A stretch of DNA of 64,000 nt, taken from Actinomycetaceae bacterium (lineage in GTDB: Bacteria > Actinomycetota > Actinomycetes > Actinomycetales > Actinomycetaceae). The position numbers and the translations under genes are program-made. The stretch lies in assembly GCA_012516575.1 (NCBI GenBank), contig JAAYWS010000105.1:1-64000 (forward strand), written 5' to 3'. Below are positions 1 to 8,090 of this stretch, in pieces (positions within the stretch are counted from its first letter, which is position 1; every line of letters begins with the position of its first letter). The notes beneath the pieces were generated by a model. The model was not told the origin of the DNA. It ran no database searches and was given only the letters and a program-made list of their open reading frames with translations.

Positions 1-1
1 C

Positions 2-78
2 GTGCATAAGTGTCAACTTTTACCTACCTCCAGCGCTATATACGGCTTGGAGGGTACGAAAAGTTGATACTTATGCAC
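2..78. repeat. long imperfect inverted repeat
   Basis: The arms 2-21 and 59-78 are complementary over 20 bases with a single mismatch (GTGCATAAG...CTTATGCAC at the ends). Inside, CTCCA (28-32) pairs with TGGAG (48-52), so most of the 77 bases can fold as one hairpin. It could be a terminator for a gene left of the window or the remnant of a small inverted-repeat element. No target duplication can be tested because the window starts at the arm. Confidence 0.6.
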
Positions 79-227
79 AGATGGAGCTGATATCGAGGTA
101 ATCCGCGCCGACAGCAAACCCAAACACCGCCGATTAAGGGAACCAAGCCCCTCGGATGCTCACAACTCGACGGCCAACGACGCTCTCGATAAAAACGATG
201 CTCTTTATAAAGTGGTGGTCGGTGAAA

Positions 228-276
228 CAAAATGGCGGATTTTCAACGATGTCTATCGTGAAAATCCGCCATTTTG
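228..276 (-). terminator. hairpin terminator downstream of the 358-1269 gene
   Basis: The 18-base arms 228-245 and 259-276 are perfectly complementary, and the stem continues inwards through ACGAT/ATCG around a GTCT loop. It lies about 80 bases past the stop of the minus-strand gene ending at 358, which suits an intrinsic terminator. Confidence 0.65.
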
Positions 277-357
277 AGATCTCGGTACGGCTACATTGTG
301 GTTGCCAGTCCTTCAGATTGAAATTATCTGAAGCAGGTTTATAGCCGCGCGAGGATG

Positions 358-1269
358 TTAGTTAACTGTTACTGGCCACGAATAGAAGGCCGAGGAACCA
401 TCGAGCAGGAGTTCTTCCCAGCGCAGAGTGTATGAACCAGCGCCACCAGCTTCGATACAGGCAGGCTTGGTCATTGACTGGCCGTTGTCGAGGAATTCGA
501 ACATCCACACATCATCTGGCCCAAAAATCGTTGCCTCGTATGTAGTGCCGGAGCTATCGACCAATGTGAAATCAAAAGCGCTGACAATGGCATAGTCGGT
601 GGTCGCGTCTACAGTGATATCGAAACACGCAATCGGATCACCGATTATGTCCTGTGTGAGAGTTCCAGTGGTTGCCGGGGTGACTGACATTGTTTCGCCG
701 ACCGCGGTTTGACCTGCTGCCAGTGCAATATCATCGCCCGTTGGTGCAGGCTGTGGGGCAGGCGTCGGATCAGGTTCTGGCAACGGGGCTGGTTCAGGTT
801 CCGGTGCCGGTTCAGGTTCCGGTGCCGGTTCGCTCGTGGTCGGCGTTGGAGCTGGTTCAGCGCTGTCGCCATCATCCTTGACAAGGAACCAAATCAAGAC
901 ACCAGCGAGAACTACTGCCAGCGCAACTACCGCCCAAAGGATCGGATTTTGGTACAACGGCTTCTTTTGCGGTTGACCATAAGGCTGACCGAAAGCTGAC
1001 TGTCCGTAGGCGGGCTGTCCGTACCCTTGCTGCTGTCCGTACCCTTGCTGTTGCTGACCGTATGGTTGCCCATAGTTTTGTTGCCCGTATGGTTGCTGTG
1101 CAAATTCCTGTGTGGGCTGACCGTACTGTTGGGTGTACGGTTGCTGACTAGGATCGTAGGCAGATCCTTGTGGAGCAAATTTCTGAGTTTCGGCATTATC
1201 GCCAGATCCCGGATAATTCGGTGGTGTAGCCGGCTGATACGGATTAGAACCGTTGTTATTTTCAGACAT
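358..1269 (-). CDS. YGQ-rich single-pass membrane protein, array member 1
   Basis: 303 residues. Residues 1-100 are low-complexity and rich in Gln, Tyr, Gly and Pro (repeats such as QQPYGQQ). A hydrophobic helix follows at about 108-130, then an acidic Pro/Glu linker (137-175), then a C-terminal domain (about 176-303). With no signal peptide the N-terminus should be cytoplasmic and the C-terminal domain outside. The outer domain has two cysteines (in ACFDITV and KPACIEA) and ends in YSWPVTVN; its pattern recalls the Ig-like DUF4352 fold, which is an inference. The start follows GGGAGG. It is the last of five paralogous minus-strand genes; its outer domain is closest to that of member 3. Function unknown. 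Confidence 0.75.
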   Translation of the reverse strand: MSENNNGSNPYQPATPPNYPGSGDNAETQKFAPQGSAYDPSQQPYTQQYGQPTQEFAQQPYGQQNYGQPYGQQQQGYGQQQGYGQPAYGQSAFGQPYGQPQKKPLYQNPILWAVVALAVVLAGVLIWFLVKDDGDSAEPAPTPTTSEPAPEPEPAPEPEPAPLPEPDPTPAPQPAPTGDDIALAAGQTAVGETMSVTPATTGTLTQDIIGDPIACFDITVDATTDYAIVSAFDFTLVDSSGTTYEATIFGPDDVWMFEFLDNGQSMTKPACIEAGGAGSYTLRWEELLLDGSSAFYSWPVTVN

Positions 1270-1311
1270 TAGTGCCTCCCGTTATGGTGTGACGTGTTAC
1301 TAAAAGCTTAC

Positions 1312-1346
1312 TCCTTGAGCTGTTCAGATTTATTCTGTCTCAAGGA
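1312..1346. repeat. 8-base inverted repeat upstream of array member 1
   Basis: TCCTTGAG (1312-1319) and CTCAAGGA (1339-1346) are exact complements around a 19-base loop. The repeat lies 40-80 bases before the start of the 358-1269 gene, so it may be an operator or a leader hairpin. Function not shown. Confidence 0.4.
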
Positions 1347-1361
1347 AACTAGTCCCCAACG

Positions 1362-1388
1362 CGGAAGCGGTATAGAGAGCCACTTCCG
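1362..1388 (-). terminator. hairpin between array members 2 and 1
   Basis: CGGAAG (1362-1367) pairs with CTTCCG (1383-1388), extended by GG/CC after one mismatch. It lies just past the stop of the 1406-2272 gene and may end its transcript. The stem is short, so the call is weak. Confidence 0.35.
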
Positions 1389-1405
1389 TCGTGCTGGCTG
1401 TGCAT

Positions 1406-2272
1406 CTATTCAAACGATACCGGCCACGAATAGTAGTAAGTTTCGCCCTCATATCCGTATGTGCGGTAGAGCAATGTATAGTCGCCAGTTTTCGATGTCT
1501 CAAAACAGACCGGTTGGTCGATGACTTCTCCGGCAGCAGGCGTCGCTTCTTCAAACTGGTTATCTGGTCCAAAGAATGTGGGCCAAATTTCGAAATTTCC
1601 ATCAAGCAATGTGAAATCAAAAGAGTACATTGGCCAGTCATAACCAGTTCCTTCGATTCGCATATCCAAACAGGCAACCGTCGTGTTGAGAACGGTATCG
1701 AACATATACCCAGTCGTTGCCGGAGTAATGTAAATGACGCCGTCGTCGTCAAGTTTTTCGCCGGCTGAAAGCGGAATAATATCGCGCTGATCCAGGTCTT
1801 GAACATGGGTGCCCGCGGGTTCTTCGGCCTCGGTGGTCGACGGCGCAGGCGCGGGCTCGGTGGTTTCACCGGGACCTGGAGTAGTTGCGGGCGTTTCGGT
1901 AGCGGTAGGAGTAGGTTCGGGGTCCTTCTCGCCGTCGTCTTTCAGTAAGAAGAATGCCCCGACGGCTCCAGCAATAACAACGAGAGCAACGACAATCCAC
2001 ACAAGCGGTTTCTTGAACCACGGAGTTTGTGGAGGCTGGCCGTATCCGCCGTATGAGCTGTTCGGATCAGACATGTAAGACTGCTCGCCGTAGGGTTGTT
2101 GAGGGTATTGCTGACCATAGGGCTGCTGAGCATAAGGCTGCTGAGCATACGGCTGCTGGCCATAGGGCTGCTGGCTGTAGTCAGGTTGGGGCGAATATTG
2201 TTGGGGATAGGCCTGCTGCCCGGCGGGCTGTTCACCATAGGGTTGACCGGCACCGTAACTATTATTCGACAT
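1406..2272 (-). CDS. YGQ-rich single-pass membrane protein, array member 2
   Basis: 288 residues. The cytoplasmic tail (1-84) is built from repeats such as QQPYAQQPYGQQ. The juxtamembrane motif PWFKKPLVW leads into a helix at about 89-110 and [13 protein letters not shown], which is almost identical to array member 5. A Thr/Pro/Glu linker (113-158) carries the outer domain (about 160-288), which has two cysteines (VACLDM, QPVCFET) and the ending YSWPVSFE. The ribosome site AAGGA sits 6 bases before ATG. Its upstream leader (TTGTTAAGGA) resembles those of members 4 and 5. The outer domain is DUF4352-like by pattern only. Role unknown; surface display or sensing is a guess. Confidence 0.75.
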   Translation of the reverse strand: MSNNSYGAGQPYGEQPAGQQAYPQQYSPQPDYSQQPYGQQPYAQQPYAQQPYGQQYPQQPYGEQSYMSDPNSSYGGYGQPPQTPWFKKPLVWIVVALVVIAGAVGAFFLLKDDGEKDPEPTPTATETPATTPGPGETTEPAPAPSTTEAEEPAGTHVQDLDQRDIIPLSAGEKLDDDGVIYITPATTGYMFDTVLNTTVACLDMRIEGTGYDWPMYSFDFTLLDGNFEIWPTFFGPDNQFEEATPAAGEVIDQPVCFETSKTGDYTLLYRTYGYEGETYYYSWPVSFE

Positions 2273-2356
2273 GATTATTCCTTAACAACCGGTAGTAATA
2301 TTCAAAGTTTACCTAGTTAAGTAGTAAGAATAGTGCAACAAACTGAATCCAGTTCA

Positions 2357-3184
2357 TTACTCGACGGTAACCGGCCAAAGATAGAACACTGGATCGCCCG
2401 ACGTTGCATCATCTCTGAAGCGCAGTAGCAGATCGCCCGCTTCCTCTACCTTAAAACAAGCCGGGAGAGTGGCAGATTCTCCAGTGTCTAGTACTTCCAC
2501 GGACAAAGAGTCGTCAGGCCCTAAGGTCGTGGATTCGAAAAGCATCCCGGACGTAGTGAGCAGAGCAAATTCGTGGTGAATAACAAAGGTGCTATCAACC
2601 TTTGAATCAGCAGTAATGTAAACGCAGGCAATATTACCAAAAGCAGTGTTTTCGACTGTTCCAGAGACGCTTGGGGTGATGTCAACATCGGTTGCGAAAG
2701 CAGTTTCGCCAGCTTCCAACATGATTTCGTCACCGGTCAACGCCGACTCAAAGAATTCTTTTTCTTCGGGCTCGGGGATAGCTGGCGGTTCGGATACTGA
2801 AGGTGTCGGAATGACCGTGGGCGTCGGAGTATCAGCTTGGGAGTCTTTTTGAGCGAAAAACCATTCCGGTTTCATTAATAGAGCGATTCCTATAGCAAGG
2901 ACAATCCACACAATCGGTTTTAAAAAGAAAGGCTTTTTCTTTCGCGCAGGTGGTGAGCCTGCCGGTCGTGAACTCGCAGGTTGTGCGTACGACGCCGGTC
3001 GAGGAGAAGTATGCGGATAACCGGTTGGGCGGTTCTCAGGAGGCTGAGGTGTAGAAGCTGGTTTAGGAGTTACCGGGCTGGTAGTAAAATTGTTCGCGAG
3101 TCGTGATTGCTTACGGGCTTTACGCGGCGAATCGGAGACGAAAGCCGAAAATTCAAGCCCAGAATCCGAACCTTTATTAAACAT
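2357..3184 (-). CDS. divergent single-pass membrane protein, array member 3
   Basis: 275 residues from the ATG at 3184, chosen because AGGAG lies 8 bases upstream; an in-frame ATG at 3268 would run through a terminator hairpin. Unlike its neighbours, the cytoplasmic part (1-86) lacks YGQ repeats and is rich in Pro, Ser, Arg and Lys, ending in a basic RKKKP stretch. A short helix (about 89-105) and a Thr/Pro/Glu linker follow. The outer domain has two cysteines (IACVYIT, LPACFKV), the GPDD motif shared with members 1 and 2, and the ending YLWPVTVE. It belongs to the same family, with an exchanged or diverged N-terminal module. Function unknown. Confidence 0.75.
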   Translation of the reverse strand: MFNKGSDSGLEFSAFVSDSPRKARKQSRLANNFTTSPVTPKPASTPQPPENRPTGYPHTSPRPASYAQPASSRPAGSPPARKKKPFFLKPIVWIVLAIGIALLMKPEWFFAQKDSQADTPTPTVIPTPSVSEPPAIPEPEEKEFFESALTGDEIMLEAGETAFATDVDITPSVSGTVENTAFGNIACVYITADSKVDSTFVIHHEFALLTTSGMLFESTTLGPDDSLSVEVLDTGESATLPACFKVEEAGDLLLRFRDDATSGDPVFYLWPVTVE

Positions 3185-3236
3185 GAGAGCTCTCCTATAA
3201 ACAGTCTTTACTGAGCATGATCTTAACGAGATACGA

Positions 3237-3268
3237 GTGTGCGGTCCTGCTGGGGCAGGACCGCACAC
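3237..3268 (-). terminator. strong hairpin terminator after array member 4
   Basis: The 14-base arms 3237-3250 and 3255-3268 are perfectly complementary around a TGGG loop. They lie about 30 bases past the stop of the gene ending at 3298, so member 3 must have its own promoter or rely on read-through. Confidence 0.75.
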
Positions 3269-3297
3269 GAATTGTTTAACCGTAGTTAAGTAGCGAT

Positions 3298-4074
3298 TTA
3301 CTTAAAGGAAACTGGCCAGCTGAAATACAGTGGCAGACCGTCCTTTTCAGAGTAGGTGTAGTACAGAAGGTTATAATCGCCAGCTTGATCGGTGTCGAAG
3401 CAAACGGACTTGGTCAGTGATTCGCCGTTATCAATGTACTCCCAGTACCAACCCTCGCTCGGATTGTTTGCCGCCCATTCTTCATCGGAGTAGATCTCTT
3501 TAGCGCCGTCGTTTAACGAGAAATCACTTGAGGTCATCGGGAACTCTTTCTCAGTGCCCGTCAAGGTAATGTCGAGGCACATCATGCCGTTAGACGAGTT
3601 CAAAGATCCGCTCTTGGCTGGAGTAATGTGCACGTATCCTTCGTCGTCGGCCTTTTCTCCCGCTGAGTAGTCGATGAAAGAGCGACCGGACAAGTTGGAA
3701 TTATCGATAGAGCTCTTGCCTCCGCCAACGATCATGAAAATGACGCCGACGAGCACTCCTACCACAACAACAGCGGCAATAATCCACACAATGGGTTTTT
3801 TGAACCAAGGAACCGCGGCTTGCGGGGATCCATATCCGTAGCCTCCGGGCTGACCGTAGGGTTGTTGGCCATAGCCTTGCTGGCCGTAGCCTTGTTGCCC
3901 GTAAGGATCCTGACTGTAGCCTTGCTGATCGTAGCCTTGCTGGCCATAGTCCTGCTGACCGTAGGGTTGCTGGCCATAAGGGTCTTGGCCGTAGCCTTGC
4001 TGATCGTAGCCTTGCTGCCCGTAGGGTTGGTCACCGTATGAAGGCTGATTGGGATCGTAATTTGGATTGGACAT
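3298..4074 (-). CDS. YGQ-rich single-pass membrane protein, array member 4
   Basis: 258 residues. The tail (1-88) is a near-regular array of [16 protein letters not shown] repeats. PWFKKPIVW precedes a helix at about 95-117. The linker is very short (about 20 residues, without the TP-rich stretch of its neighbours). The outer domain is close to that of member 5: MMCLDITL, an [10 protein letters not shown] stretch, [15 protein letters not shown] and the ending FSWPVSFK. The ribosome site AAGGA lies 6 bases before ATG. It is flanked on both sides by terminator-like hairpins, so it is probably transcribed alone. Function unknown. Confidence 0.75.
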   Translation of the reverse strand: MSNPNYDPNQPSYGDQPYGQQGYDQQGYGQDPYGQQPYGQQDYGQQGYDQQGYSQDPYGQQGYGQQGYGQQPYGQPGGYGYGSPQAAVPWFKKPIVWIIAAVVVVGVLVGVIFMIVGGGKSSIDNSNLSGRSFIDYSAGEKADDEGYVHITPAKSGSLNSSNGMMCLDITLTGTEKEFPMTSSDFSLNDGAKEIYSDEEWAANNPSEGWYWEYIDNGESLTKSVCFDTDQAGDYNLLYYTYSEKDGLPLYFSWPVSFK

Positions 4075-4113
4075 GTTTTTCCTTAAAGAACTAGTGCTTA
4101 CAGGTCAAAATGC

Positions 4114-4147
4114 ATAGTGTGCGGTACCGCGCGGTACCGCACACTAT
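4114..4147 (-). terminator. perfect inverted repeat between array members 5 and 4
   Basis: The 17-base arms 4114-4130 and 4131-4147 are exactly complementary with no loop spacer (centre GCGGTACCGC twice). It follows the stop of the 4166-5002 gene and is the likely terminator for it. Confidence 0.7.
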
Positions 4148-4165
4148 TACAAGGGTCAAGGTTAA

Positions 4166-5002
4166 CTAGAAAGAGACCGGCCAGCTGTAGTATAGCGGCA
4201 ACCCATTAAGCGACGAGTACGAGTAGTACATCAGGTAGTAATCGCCTGGCTGGGTAGTCTCGAAGCACACAGACTTGGTGATAACCGCACCGTTGTCAAT
4301 GTACTCCCAGTACCAGTATTCGTCCGGATTTTCGTAGGCAAAATCTTCGTCAGCGAAGATTTCCGTGCTTCCGCTGGCCAGTGAGAAGTCACTGGAGGTC
4401 ATGGGGAATTCTTGTTCGGTTCCCTCAAGCGTGATATCAAGACACATCATGCCATTGGAATGCTGATAACCATTTTCTGCCGGGGTAATAAAGACGTAGC
4501 CGTCATCGTCTACGCGTTCGCCTGCGTCGTAATCGTAGAAAGTACGATCCGAGAAGTCAGGAGCGCCACCAGAGGTTGGCGTTGGGGTAGGAGTAGGCGT
4601 CGGAGTCGGCTCCGGTTCGTCAGTCTCAGTAGGTGTAGGCGTAGGTGTTTGGGTGGTAGGTGTTGGTTCTGGATCCTTCTCGCCGTCGTCCTTCAGCAAG
4701 AAGAAAGCTCCAACGGCTCCTGCAATGACTACCAGAGCAACGATAATCCACACCAGTGGCTTCTTGAACCACGGGGTTTGCTGCGGAGGCTGACCGTAGC
4801 CGCCGTAGCCGGCTGGTGCCTGTCCGTATGCTTGCTGTCCGTACTGGTCATAACCTTGCTGGCCATATGCTTGCTGTCCGTACTGGTCATAACCTTGCTG
4901 CTGACCATACTGCTGGTCCCCATAAGGCTGTTGCCCGTATTGCGGGTCGTAGCCTTGCTGGCCATAAGGCGGTTGGCCAGCTCCGTAATTGCTATCCGAC
5001 AT
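4166..5002 (-). CDS. YGQ-rich single-pass membrane protein, array member 5
   Basis: 278 residues and the first gene of the array. The cytoplasmic tail (1-77) is Gln/Tyr/Gly-rich and includes an exact 13-residue repeat. PWFKKPLVW, a helix (about 82-103) and [13 protein letters not shown] nearly match member 2. A long Thr-Pro linker (about 113-145) leads to an outer domain closest to member 4 ([27 protein letters not shown], ending YSWPVSF). The gene is therefore a mosaic of two paralogues. The start has AAGGA 7 bases upstream. The two conserved cysteines could form a disulphide. Function unknown. Confidence 0.75.
   Translation of the reverse strand: MSDSNYGAGQPPYGQQGYDPQYGQQPYGDQQYGQQQGYDQYGQQAYGQQGYDQYGQQAYGQAPAGYGGYGQPPQQTPWFKKPLVWIIVALVVIAGAVGAFFLLKDDGEKDPEPTPTTQTPTPTPTETDEPEPTPTPTPTPTPTSGGAPDFSDRTFYDYDAGERVDDDGYVFITPAENGYQHSNGMMCLDITLEGTEQEFPMTSSDFSLASGSTEIFADEDFAYENPDEYWYWEYIDNGAVITKSVCFETTQPGDYYLMYYSYSSLNGLPLYYSWPVSF
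4828..4900. repeat. 39-base tandem repeat inside array member 5
   Basis: 34 bases at 4828-4861 recur exactly at 4867-4900, a 39-base period that encodes 13 residues of the Gln/Tyr/Gly tail. Identity at the DNA level suggests recent slippage, so the tail may vary in length between strains. Confidence 0.7.
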
Positions 5003-5142
5003 GATTCTTCCTTAACGACTAGTGGTGTACGTTTTTAAGTTTAACGAAAGTCAAGCTTCGTTGCGTTTGAGTTCAATAAGATGGTTCTTCTTGATCATAA
5101 TAGCTGGATATCAGCCTGTTTGAGTTACAAACCTTCGGATAG

Positions 5143-5928
5143 TTACTCTTCGGTTATTTCTCCCCGGGCAATTATGGCTGCGCTGAGTGCTGCCCCAACA
5201 ATCCCAGCCGTATTAAGCAGTTCAGCTGGGGCAATAGGTGCCCGGGTAGTAATCATCGGTAGGAATTGGTCGGATTTCTTTGAGATCCCGCCGCCGATAA
5301 TAAACAGATCAGGGGAGAAGAGATTCTCTACAGTAGTGAACACTTTTTGCAGACGCTCTGCCCAATCTTCAAAACTCAGCTCAAGTTTTTCGCGCACTGA
5401 ATTAGCCGCAAAGTTCTCCGCGCTCACACCGTTGTCGAGCAATATATGGCCCAACTCAGTATTTGGTACAAGAACGCCATTTCGTACCAGCGCTGACCCG
5501 ATCCCGGTACCTAAAGTGAGCACCATAATTGTGCCGTTACGTCCGTGCGCAGCTCCGTAGCGCGCTTCGGCAAACCCGGCCGCATCGGCGTCGTTGAAAA
5601 CAACAACTGGCCGTTCCAACACTTTCGAAAACAGGTCGGCAACATTCATCCCAATAAAGTCTTTGGACAAATTGGCCATATTAAGTACGACGCCGTTCAC
5701 CACCGGTGCTGGGAAGGTCACTCCGACTGGGGTGTCAGTTGGAAGCTCGAAATGATCGACGATGGTTTTGACAATGTCCGCGATTTCTTCAGGAGCAGCG
5801 TTTGGAGGGGTCGGGATACGCTTTCGTTTGCCAATAAACTCTCCGGTTTTTAAATTAACCGGACACCCTTTAATACCGGTTCCGCCAATATCGACTCCGA
5901 TAGCGACCTTCGCAAGTTTCTTGGCCAT
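5143..5928 (-). CDS. ppgK: polyphosphate glucokinase
   Basis: 261 residues, the usual length for PpgK, which phosphorylates glucose in the cytoplasm with polyphosphate (or ATP) to give glucose 6-phosphate. The ROK-type phosphate motif GVDIGGTGIKG is at residues 11-21, and FNDADAAGFAE and LTLGTGIGSA follow as expected for the sugar-binding and second phosphate segments. AAGGAG lies 7 bases before ATG. The next gene upstream on the same strand, map, is 29 bases away, so the two may be co-transcribed. Together with the PPi-dependent phosphofructokinase at 38767 it suggests use of inorganic phosphate polymers in glycolysis. Confidence 0.9.
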   Translation of the reverse strand: MAKKLAKVAIGVDIGGTGIKGCPVNLKTGEFIGKRKRIPTPPNAAPEEIADIVKTIVDHFELPTDTPVGVTFPAPVVNGVVLNMANLSKDFIGMNVADLFSKVLERPVVVFNDADAAGFAEARYGAAHGRNGTIMVLTLGTGIGSALVRNGVLVPNTELGHILLDNGVSAENFAANSVREKLELSFEDWAERLQKVFTTVENLFSPDLFIIGGGISKKSDQFLPMITTRAPIAPAELLNTAGIVGAALSAAIIARGEITEE

Positions 5929-5957
5929 GTTTACTCCTTACATAAAACTTCGTTGTT

Positions 5958-6869
5958 TTAAGCTCCACTTGGCATTGCCCGAGAGGTCTGCCCGGACGAT
6001 GGCAACGTTAATATTTCAGCACCGGTTTCGGTAACAACAATGGTATGCTCCCATTGCGCTGTGCGCTTGCGATCTTTAGTAAGTACTGTCCATTCGTCGT
6101 CCCAGCGGTCCCATTCGATAGTTCCGAGCGTCAACATTGGCTCAATTGTGAACACCATGCCAACTTCGATGAGCTGGTCGTAGGCGGGTGCGGCGTCGAA
6201 GTGCGGAATGATCAATCCCGAGTGGAAAGCTTCCCCTACGCCATGCCCGGTGTAATCAGCAACTGTTCCATAACCGAAACGTTTCGCATAAGACTCAATC
6301 ACCCGGCCAATAACATTAATTGGACGTCCCGGTTTTACCGCTTTAATACCGCGCATCATCGCAGTATAGGTTCGTTCGCACAGGTCCTTAGATTCCTGGT
6401 CGACTTCGCCGACGTAAAACATCCCGTTGGTGTCGCCATGCACACCATTGATGTAGGCGGTGACATCAATATTGAGAATATCGCCTTCTTGGAGTTCCCG
6501 AGAGTCTGGAATACCGTGGCAAATCACCTCATTGATTGAAGTGCAAATCGACTTTTCATAGCCCATATAGCCCAAAGTAGAAGGATAAGCTCCCATATCA
6601 AGCATATATTCGTGGGCTATCCGGTCCAGTTCATCGGTGGTTACCCCCGGAGCGGCCGCGTTACCAGCCAGATAGAGAGCATCCGCTGCAATGGTTCCAG
6701 CGATGCGAATTCTTTCAATTGTTTCGGCATCTTTGATTTCGGATGCTGTGACGACTTCCGGCCCGTCATGAAAAAGATACTCTGGCCGTTCAATATGTGC
6801 CGGTACGGAACGCATTGGTGAAACGATCCCCGGCTTTAAAGTTCCAATTGGTGCTTTATTCTTACCCAT
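5958..6869 (-). CDS. map: methionine aminopeptidase, type I
   Basis: 303 residues from the ATG at 6869. The enzyme removes the initiator methionine from new proteins. The family motifs are clear: VICHGIPD, the metal ligands in [26 protein letters not shown] and TIEPML. An N-terminal extension of about 40 residues, with a PAHIERP segment, resembles the linker of the actinobacterial MetAP1c class. I chose this start because upstream ATGs lack a ribosome site, whereas TAAACT lies 7 bases before 6869, as expected for a leaderless transcript. A divergent small gene starts at 6931. Confidence 0.9.
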   Translation of the reverse strand: MGKNKAPIGTLKPGIVSPMRSVPAHIERPEYLFHDGPEVVTASEIKDAETIERIRIAGTIAADALYLAGNAAAPGVTTDELDRIAHEYMLDMGAYPSTLGYMGYEKSICTSINEVICHGIPDSRELQEGDILNIDVTAYINGVHGDTNGMFYVGEVDQESKDLCERTYTAMMRGIKAVKPGRPINVIGRVIESYAKRFGYGTVADYTGHGVGEAFHSGLIIPHFDAAPAYDQLIEVGMVFTIEPMLTLGTIEWDRWDDEWTVLTKDRKRTAQWEHTIVVTETGAEILTLPSSGQTSRAMPSGA

Positions 6870-6876
6870 ATGGACT

Positions 6877-6882
6877 AGTTTA
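6877..6882 (-). promoter_or_regulatory. -10 element for leaderless map
   Basis: TAAACT on the minus strand ends 7 bases before the map ATG, and there is no ribosome site between them. TTGTCT lies 20 bases further upstream, a loose -35. Confidence 0.45.
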
Positions 6883-6930
6883 GGCTGTAACGGATAATGA
6901 TGAGACAAGACGACGGCGAAAGGAGCAGCT

Positions 6931-7152
6931 GTGGGGTATTGGTACAACCGGATCACAGGTGAGGTGCGCTCCGGAAAGGTTTCGCCGTGGCCTGCAAATG
7001 TTACTTTTGGGCCCTATCAAACCGCAGAACTTGCCCAGAATGCCTCTTTGGTAGCAAGTGCGCGGGAAGCAGACGCCGAAGAAGCTGATAAACAGTGGGC
7101 TGAAGCCGACGAATGGGACCGCGCTGATCGTGAATGGGCTGAGGACTGGTAG
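6931..7152 (+). CDS. small conserved actinobacterial protein beside map
   Basis: 73 residues. GTG start with AGGAG ending 5 bases upstream. The N-terminus ([12 protein letters not shown]...GPYQT) resembles small actinobacterial proteins of unknown function found next to map, sometimes labelled SPOR-like. The C-terminal half is an acidic Ala/Glu/Asp/Trp-rich helix. It is divergent from map. No function can be assigned. Confidence 0.65.
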   Translation: MGYWYNRITGEVRSGKVSPWPANVTFGPYQTAELAQNASLVASAREADAEEADKQWAEADEWDRADREWAEDW

Positions 7153-7188
7153 CCCGTTGGAGTCAGGGCGTCCGAAGGCTCAGCATCC

Positions 7189-7992
7189 CTATTTATTAAA
7201 CCGGTGATTATCGTCGGGGAATGCTCGCGCGCGCACTGCGTCGTTATATGCCGAGGCGGCATCGCCTAATGCCTTGCCCACTTCGCCGAAGACCTTAGCA
7301 AAGGACGGCTGCCAGTTATCCATACCGGCCATATCCGTCCATACCAAGACCTGGCCGTCACACTGTTCTCCAGCGCCGATACCAATCGTGAAAATATTGA
7401 GTTGCGTGGTGACTTTAGTAGCTACCGGTGCCGGTACCATTTCCAAAACCACGCCCATTGCGCCAGCGCCTTGCACGGCTAACGCATCAGCCATCACGGC
7501 GTCTGCTGCCGCGCCGCGCCCTTGCACCCGCGGACCACCGAGCGCATTTTCGGATTGCGGCGTGTAACCAATATGCCCGACCACATTAATCCCAGCGTCG
7601 GTAATTGCTTCAATCCGGGATGCCATCCGCACCCCGCCTTCGAGCTTAACTGCCGAAGCTCCCGCGCGAATAAGCGCTACCGCGTTACGCACCGCATCAG
7701 CATTGGAAGATTCATAGGAACCGAAAGGCATATCCGCCACCACAAAAGCACGTTGTGCACCGCGCGCCACCGCGGCGGTTAGCAAGGTCATTTCTGTCAT
7801 CCCGATTCGTACGGTCGAATCATGGCCTAACACCGCATTAGCAGCAGAATCCCCAACGAGCAGCATATCCGTGCCAGCTTGATCAAAAATCCGAGCGGTG
7901 ACCGCGTCGTACGCGGTGAGCATCGTGATCGGTTCTCCGTTTGCTTTCATCTGTGCCAGATGATGAGCACGCACTTGCTTAATCGTCATCAT
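7189..7992 (-). CDS. panB: 3-methyl-2-oxobutanoate hydroxymethyltransferase
   Basis: About 268 residues. PanB transfers a hydroxymethyl group from methylene-tetrahydrofolate to 2-oxoisovalerate, giving ketopantoate for pantothenate and CoA. Hallmarks are MLTAYDAVTARIFDQAG, LLVGDSAANAVLGHDST (metal-binding Asp), VKLEGG, GHIGYTPQS and GIGAGEQCDGQVLV. AAAGG lies just upstream of two adjacent ATGs (7992 and 7989), so either could be used. No panC or panD is visible nearby. It is divergent from glnA2. The small gene at 6931 converges on it. Confidence 0.92.
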   Translation of the reverse strand: MMTIKQVRAHHLAQMKANGEPITMLTAYDAVTARIFDQAGTDMLLVGDSAANAVLGHDSTVRIGMTEMTLLTAAVARGAQRAFVVADMPFGSYESSNADAVRNAVALIRAGASAVKLEGGVRMASRIEAITDAGINVVGHIGYTPQSENALGGPRVQGRGAAADAVMADALAVQGAGAMGVVLEMVPAPVATKVTTQLNIFTIGIGAGEQCDGQVLVWTDMAGMDNWQPSFAKVFGEVGKALGDAASAYNDAVRARAFPDDNHRFNK

Positions 7993-8090
7993 TAAACCTT
8001 TCAAGGAATCCTGCTTCGCAACCTTAGTCTAGTGCACTGCGTCGATCTCGGTCACGGTGGCACAATAGATATCAACCCGAAGGAGGAGTC

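Larger units (their letters stand above)
1..357. other. non-coding region with two hairpins
   Basis: No reading frame here has a convincing start, ribosome site or recognisable product. The stretch holds an imperfect long inverted repeat (2-78) and a perfect one (228-276), listed separately. Between them (79-227) I see nothing that I can name. Confidence 0.6.

Noticed and set aside
3184..3268. Longer start for array member 3 at 3268
   Set aside because: It would translate through the terminator hairpin of the upstream gene, and the ATG at 3184 has a good ribosome site.
3820..4041. Short regular repeats that could be taken for a CRISPR array
   Set aside because: The periodicity is in frame with Tyr-Gly-Gln codons, units are short and there are no unique spacers or cas genes.
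4412..5038. 208-residue plus-strand frame across array member 5
   Set aside because: It is antisense to a gene with a clear ribosome site and paralogues; its Leu/Val/Arg runs reflect the repeat codons.
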